From Megalobrama amblycephala (Eukaryota; Chordata; Actinopteri; Cypriniformes; Xenocyprididae), in the NCBI RefSeq assembly GCF_018812025.1, contig NC_063054.1:25362142-25426141 (forward strand): DNA of 64,000 nucleotides. Reading direction: 5' to 3'. Positions 59,577 through 64,000 of the stretch are shown here, piece by piece. A program made the translations under genes and the position numbers. How positions within the stretch are numbered: position 1 is the first letter of the stretch; each line of letters opens with the position of its first letter. The notes below the pieces were generated by a model, which was given only the letters and a program-made list of their open reading frames with translations, did no database searches and had not been told where the DNA came from.

Positions 59577-59854
59577 ATTTTTAAATACAGATTTTCATAT
59601 ATCTCTCATTAACTATATCCTGTCGACTGTGAGATGTGAATGATTGTAATGACTGTAACGCTGAACATGAATCTGTACAAAGTATAATCTTTTTGATTGC
59701 CTTCTATCCACTGTAGTGCAGTTGCTATTGCCATCATCTCTACAGTGTATACTGACAAATTATCTGATGTTCTCCTATTATAAAAAATGTTTAAGGATGG
59801 ACAACTAAAAGCAAAACCTGTTCTCCCTGTATTTGGATCTTTAGATCCATCAGT

Positions 59855-60601
59855 TTATACTGCAGTAAATGCTTGATATACAGTTTGTATTCTATCTTCA
59901 ACAATAGCTGCAATGTCTCCAGTTTCTTTAAATACCTTCATTAATTCTAGCATATAAAAATCCAAAAACACTGCAGGAAACATCCAAGGTGGAGTTATTG
60001 ATAACGGTACTGTAGCAATGTATCTTTTCTGACTTAAAACCATTTCTCTTGCTTCTTTGCCACTATTCCATGCAAAACACTTCTGTTTAGATCTTTCCTT
60101 TTCCCAGCAAGGAAGGAGTACCTTTACTGTTGGATGGCGGTCTTCTGAATGACCTTGAAGATTTACCCAGTAGTTCATCATTAACTGCTTTCGTCTGATT
60201 TGTAACGTCATTTCACCAACCTCTACCTGAAGAGCAGATACAGGAGTCGTTTTAAAAGCACCACTACAAAGTCTCAGAGCTTGAGCTTGTATCACATCCA
60301 ACTTCTTCAATAAAGTTTTTGCTGCTGAGTCATAAACAATACTTCCATAATCTAAAACTGATCTAACCAATGCTATATAGATATTTTTCATTGCCGCTCT
60401 ACTCGCTCCCCATTCTGATCCTCTTAGGCATCTCATCACATTTAAAATCTTTTTACATTTAGTATCTGTCTTTTGAATATGTTCTTTCCATGATAATTTA
60501 GCATCAAACCACACACCCAGAAACTTAAAAACTTTAACTTGCTCAATAGTTTGCCCATACATCTTTATCTGTGTGTCAATGCCTCTTTTCCTAGTAAACA
60601 T
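59855..60601 (-). pseudogene. LINE connection region between RT and RNase H
   Basis: The 248-codon frame has VKVFKFLGVWFDAKLSWKEHI (RT motif E and thumb start), RSVLDYGSIVYDSAAKTLLK and LQVEVGEMTLQIRRKQL, the standard sequence after RT in RNase H-bearing LINEs. It runs into QAFTAV then a stop, just before TDGS of RNase H. The initiating Met is fortuitous. Confidence 0.75.
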
Positions 60602-60614
60602 GATTGTTTTTGTT

Positions 60615-61049
60615 TTATCTACTGAAATATGACCATCTTTCTACTTCTTCAATTGCCTCTTGTATTTTCCTGGTAATATGATTAATATTCTTTCCCCGCT
60701 TCCACAATGCCCCATCATCAGCAAACAATGATCGCCCAATATCCCCTTGTACTTGAGAAAATACATCATTTATCATGATTGAAAAGAGTACTGGACTAAT
60801 GATGCTGCCCTGGGGGGTACCATTTTCCACCATATATCTTCCAGATAAAGCCTTCCCAATTCTGACTTGAATAAATCTATCAAACAAAAAATCTTTAATC
60901 CAATTATAAATTCTACCTGTTATTCCTATCGTATCAAGTTTAATCATTAACCCCTCTTTCCAAACCATGTCATATGCTTTTTTGACATCGAAAAAAACTG
61001 CTATGACTGATTCTTTATTAACCTGAGCTTTCTTAATATCTGTTTCTAG
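60615..61049 (-). pseudogene. LINE reverse transcriptase, partial
   Basis: Starting at about 61049 the frame reads FFDVKKAYDMVW (motif A), then RIYNWIKDFLFDR, NGTPQGSIISPVLFSIMIND (motif B) and SLFADDGALW (motif C, catalytic ADD). Fingers and endonuclease are absent because the copy is truncated. A frameshift near 60630 separates it from the connection region. Confidence 0.8.
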
Positions 61050-61053
61050 GCAT

Positions 61054-61600
61054 CCATTGCACTTGAATTATGGGGCGTCTTAACCGAACCAGTAAAAAAC
61101 AAACTCTGCACTCAATTGGATAGACCTACAACCAATCAGAGCAACGCAGTAAGTGACGTATGTTGAACTTGTACTTAAACTTTTGCCGAATCCCGTTGTA
61201 AGGACGGCAAACACATCTTTCCCATCGACATATGCCTTGATTGCGGTTCTTTGTTCATCTTTTAAAATTAATGCGCTGTCGATTTCTTTTATTACAGACG
61301 TGATAGTGGAATCTAAACATCTTACTTCTCCAGCTGCAGTCATCGTTGGTGAAAACCAATTCAACCCAAGCGCTCTTTGATGACGTGGGTGGTTACGTAA
61401 CCGCAGATAGCCTGTCCATCATCGATTAAAGCCCGCCCTGGCAATTTGATTGGCTCGGCCTTCTGGGAGCCGAACATAATTACTCCACAATGGATCGAGT
61501 CCAGACCGAACTTCCCGTCCAAAAAATGTTGTGGGCGGGGTTCGGGCTGGCACCCAGGCTAGCTCTGCTGCCGCTTGCGGTGTGAACCCGAGTTAACATG
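61054..61600. repeat. Repeat fragment carrying a helicase exon
   Basis: It begins at the LINE break and contains the RecQ-like fragment, then a GC-richer tail (GGCTCGGCCTTCTGGGAGCC, TGTTGTGGGCGGGGTTCGGG). It ends with GCTGCCGCTTGCGGTGTGAA, which pairs with 51414-51440. I associate the tail with a high-copy fish repeat. Boundaries are uncertain. Confidence 0.4.
61180..61364 (-). pseudogene. RecQ-like helicase N-terminal fragment
   Basis: The minus-strand frame contains LKDEQRTAIKAYVDGKDVFA followed by VLTTGFGKS, an ATP-binding Walker A (motif I) of RecQ-type helicases preceded by the Q-motif-like segment. The usual motif is PTGxGKS; here the Pro is Thr. After KS the protein continues into unrelated sequence, so only one exon-like piece is present. 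I read it as a helicase fragment carried by a repeat, not as a host RecQ gene. Confidence 0.5.
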
Positions 61601-61878
61601 TAGAGTTCAGAAAGCAGTCAGTAGAAAAATGGTAAGAGCACAATAAAAGATTGTGGTTGAATACTGCTGATGAATAGTGTTAAATACATTTTAACCACAG
61701 TTTTCTAATTCTACTGCTTTAGGTAGGCCATAAAAAGGGGGGTTGGATTCGGGGTGGAAAAAACAGTGTCTCTTGGACATGGTGACAACACACTAACACA
61801 ACTTAACAAGGCCTCACTCCCTTTTTGTGCATGAATTATTTAAATAGGAATATTGTGACGTACATTTCAGGAAGAAAA

Positions 61879-61915
61879 CGCAAGACTACAATTGAGGCAT
61901 TTCAGGGAGTAAAAC
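61879..61915 (+). repeat. Tandem duplication, left unit
   Basis: ACGCAAGACTACAATT followed by AGGCATTTCAGGGAGT recurs at 63101-63135 on the other side of the hAT element. Removing the element and one duplication leaves two adjacent copies of about 37 bases. Confidence 0.75.
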
Positions 61916-62274
61916 CAGGGGCGGTTTCTTCATTAGGACATTAGGGCGACGCACCACCAAAGTGAGAAAGGGGCGGATTTTTCAATCACATTCAACCACA
62001 GAGCTGTCACTGCTAGCTGTTTGTTCTGCCTCTGGATATAGTCCAATCAGCGTCGAGTCACGCTCTGTGGTGTACCGCCTCTTTTTGGGCATTTCAGTCT
62101 GGCGGAGATTTGCCCCGACTGCTCCCATAGACTTCCAGTCAAAGATTTTATTTTTTCGAACTGCAGGCGCTGCAATGCAATCTCTATGGGTTCCGGGAGG
62201 GCTCGCACTAACGTGCTTTCGTCATCATACGTAACCTTAATTTGTGCAGCGATTGGTGGAAACAAACATACCTC

Positions 62275-62334
<60 letters not shown>

Positions 62335-63094
62335 GCTGAAGTGACATTTAATCATTTCCTCAGTGCATAATTTACATTTCACAGACATATTCTCCATCTG
62401 TAAAAGAAAGTCGAGAAAATATTTCCATTTTGCACTCAGGCGTGGACGAGCCTTCAGCAAGCACAAACTTCCGTGAACGAGCGCCGCCGCGCGCCGAACA
62501 GACGGAGTTCAATCTGAGTAAAATACATTTTGCTCAAGATATTTGTTGAAAATTTGTCATATGTAGAATTTCGAACCTACAACTAAGTGTATTTGTACGA
62601 TAGCAGTAACTGTGTAAAGTGACTATTGTAGGGTAATCAAAATAATAATAATTATTAGTCTGTTCTTTTGTTTTTATTTATTTTCGTTTTTAGTTTAGTG
62701 TATTTAATTTCTGCTTCAAAAAACATTTTGTTTTTAGATACAGGTACAATTTTAGAATGTAGCCTAGGCCTAATGTGATTTGACCCCTTTTTTGCACAGA
62801 ATTTATAGCATATACTACAGTTACATTCATGTTTGTTTTTATAGCCTTCAGTATGAACATTGTTTCTAGGACAATATTGGGCAGGATCTTAAATAAAAAA
62901 TTTTTTTAATTAAATACAGAATTTTTTTAGATCTCAGCCCTATGGCATGCTTTAAATACTGAATTTCTCATGTTTTAGATAGATATATTATTATATCACT
63001 TGTTAAATGCCTATTCATTCCTGCATTTCTAAATTGTTTTTTGTTTTTGTTTTTTTTGTGCCCCCCCAAATATTTTTTTCACCAGCCGCCACTG
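61916..63094. mobile_element. hAT-like non-autonomous element
   Basis: The ends are CAGGGGCGG and (reverse complement) CAGTGGCGG, with a perfect 8-bp duplication AGTAAAAC (61908-61915 and 63095-63102). It is 1,179 bases and includes a (TA)n run. No transposase frame. Confidence 0.85.
62277..62331. repeat. (TA)n microsatellite
   Basis: About 55 bases of TA dinucleotides inside the hAT-like element. Confidence 0.95.
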
Positions 63095-63135
63095 AGTAAA
63101 ACGCAAGACTACAATTCAGGCATTTCAGGGAGTTT

Positions 63136-64000
63136 AGAAACAGTGCTTATTGAGAATAATTTCCTTTGTAATGGACTTTGTGCTTTGTAACTTTGGAGGT
63201 CTTTTTCATGCACAAACAGCAACATTACACACTAAAGAAAGTTGAAAAAGTAATGTTGTAGTTTCAAAATGTTTTGGTTGAAATGGTGTCAGGTTACTTG
63301 GTCCTTAGTCTCAGCCTCAGACGTCACCCCCACGCTGTAAAAAATGAATCATCGGTCATGTAATTTTCATTAAAAAAATTAAGGTGATAATTAAAAATAG
63401 TGGGTATGTTTTATTACTAAAATTGTGGTTCAGTGTTTTATAGAAAATATTGAGAACATTTCACTAATGAAACAAAGAAATACATTTTCCTAATTTTTTT
63501 TAAGGGAACTTCAAAAATCTTTAAGGAAAGATGGCTACCTATTAATTTGAAGAGAATTAGCTAAATTATGTGGTTTTATTTAGAGACCTCATTGTTAGTT
63601 CCGAGCATGCTTTGTATATGGCTGGAAATGGAAAGTAAATATTGAAATTGAAGTGTTATTTTATGTGTTTTTGAGTGAAGAGAAATATCTGTTGATGTTT
63701 AATGTTCAGTTATGTTTGACATTAGAAAGAGTTTCTGTAATGTTGAAGATTTGATCGTTACCATTGTGGAGAAGAGTAGAGCTCATGGTTAGGTTGTGGA
63801 TAACTGCATGTATTAATACTTTGAAGCATGTTGCTTTGTTCAAGGAGCAATAACTTTGCTATTGTCAGTGCAGTAACAGGTTTGTTCTTTCTTGTGCTGT
63901 GTTACTAAAATACAGTCTTTTAATTGTACAACATAACTCAAAGTCAAATATAAACAGGTAATTTCCATTCACTCTAAATTACAGACTTTTGAGAGTCAAC
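63136..64000. other. Unassigned AT-rich sequence
   Basis: No coding or element features are supported. A CACGCTGTAAAAAATGAA word near 63330 resembles ends of some fish DNA elements but has no partner. Confidence 0.35.

Larger units (their letters stand above)
59151..61049 (-). mobile_element. 5'-truncated I/Nimb-like LINE
   Basis: The minus strand reads, in order, the second half of a reverse transcriptase, a connection region and an RNase H domain with a C-terminal Cys/His segment, in separate frames. RNase H after RT is characteristic of the I group of non-LTR elements. The start is missing: coding similarity begins at about 61049, where another repeat abuts. At least three frame breaks make it inactive. 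A 3' tail is not defined. Confidence 0.75.

Noticed and set aside
61080..61364. Host RecQ helicase gene
   Set aside because: Only one fragment with an altered Walker A motif, no further helicase motifs, and repeat context.
62047..62466. 139-codon minus-strand frame across the TA repeat
   Set aside because: Includes an IYIYIY run from the microsatellite and lies inside a hAT-like element; no domain.

Overview
The window looks like nuclear DNA of a cyprinid-type teleost (zebrafish, carp or goldfish relative). This is inferred from the mix of mobile elements: DIRS, Tf1/sushi-type chromoviruses, non-autonomous LTR elements, PIF/Harbinger with a separate Myb gene, hAT, TTAA-target (Kolobok/piggyBac-type) foldback elements and an I/Nimb-like LINE. 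It also fits the (TA)n and (TG)n microsatellites and intron-containing transposon genes. I recognise no host protein-coding gene, rRNA, tRNA or CRISPR array. Almost every supported gene belongs to a transposable element. Family names come from recognition of protein motifs and termini; no database search was run.

Layout. 0.4-2.9 kb: decayed DIRS-like element (+). 5.8-7.0 kb: TTAA-flanked element with a THAP zinc-finger pseudogene (-). 7.5-13.8 kb: TTAA-flanked element split by a nearly complete chromodomain Ty3/gypsy element (8189-13499) whose empty target is preserved in a second copy of the host repeat at 35.0-35.9 kb. 14.4-19.0 kb: three-level nest of foldback TTAA element, hAT element and an 8-bp-target element. 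19.2 kb: solo LTR. 20.5-24.2 kb: decayed chromovirus (-). 25.4-26.6 kb: decayed gag-like gene (-). 27.2-30.6 kb: very young non-autonomous LTR element. 35-37 kb: large palindromes around Harbinger debris. 37.8-38.3 kb: solo LTR. 44.7-50.7 kb: two abutting Harbinger elements, the second carrying an intact-looking transposase and Myb-like gene. 50.7-56.4 kb: nested repeats including a 2,977-bp element built of alternating palindromes. 59.2-61.0 kb: broken LINE (-). 61.1-61.4 kb: RecQ-like helicase fragment. 61.9-63.1 kb: hAT element.

How parts work together. The two chromoviruses and the young non-autonomous LTR element each carry, just inside the 5' LTR, a 10-base segment complementary to the predicted 5' end of their own RNA, 30-31 bases downstream of a TATA-like box. 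This is the signature of self-primed reverse transcription known from Tf1/sushi elements. The complementary pair covaries between the two chromoviruses. The short element has no pol, so I infer it is copied in trans by such a chromovirus. In the Harbinger element, transposase and Myb-like DNA-binding protein are encoded convergently, each with one intron, and are expected to act together on the terminal repeats.

The strongest leads are the self-priming pairs, the palindrome-array element (52243-55219), the young non-autonomous LTR element with four in-frame minisatellites, and the apparently intact Harbinger unit. Unassigned stretches are listed as such.
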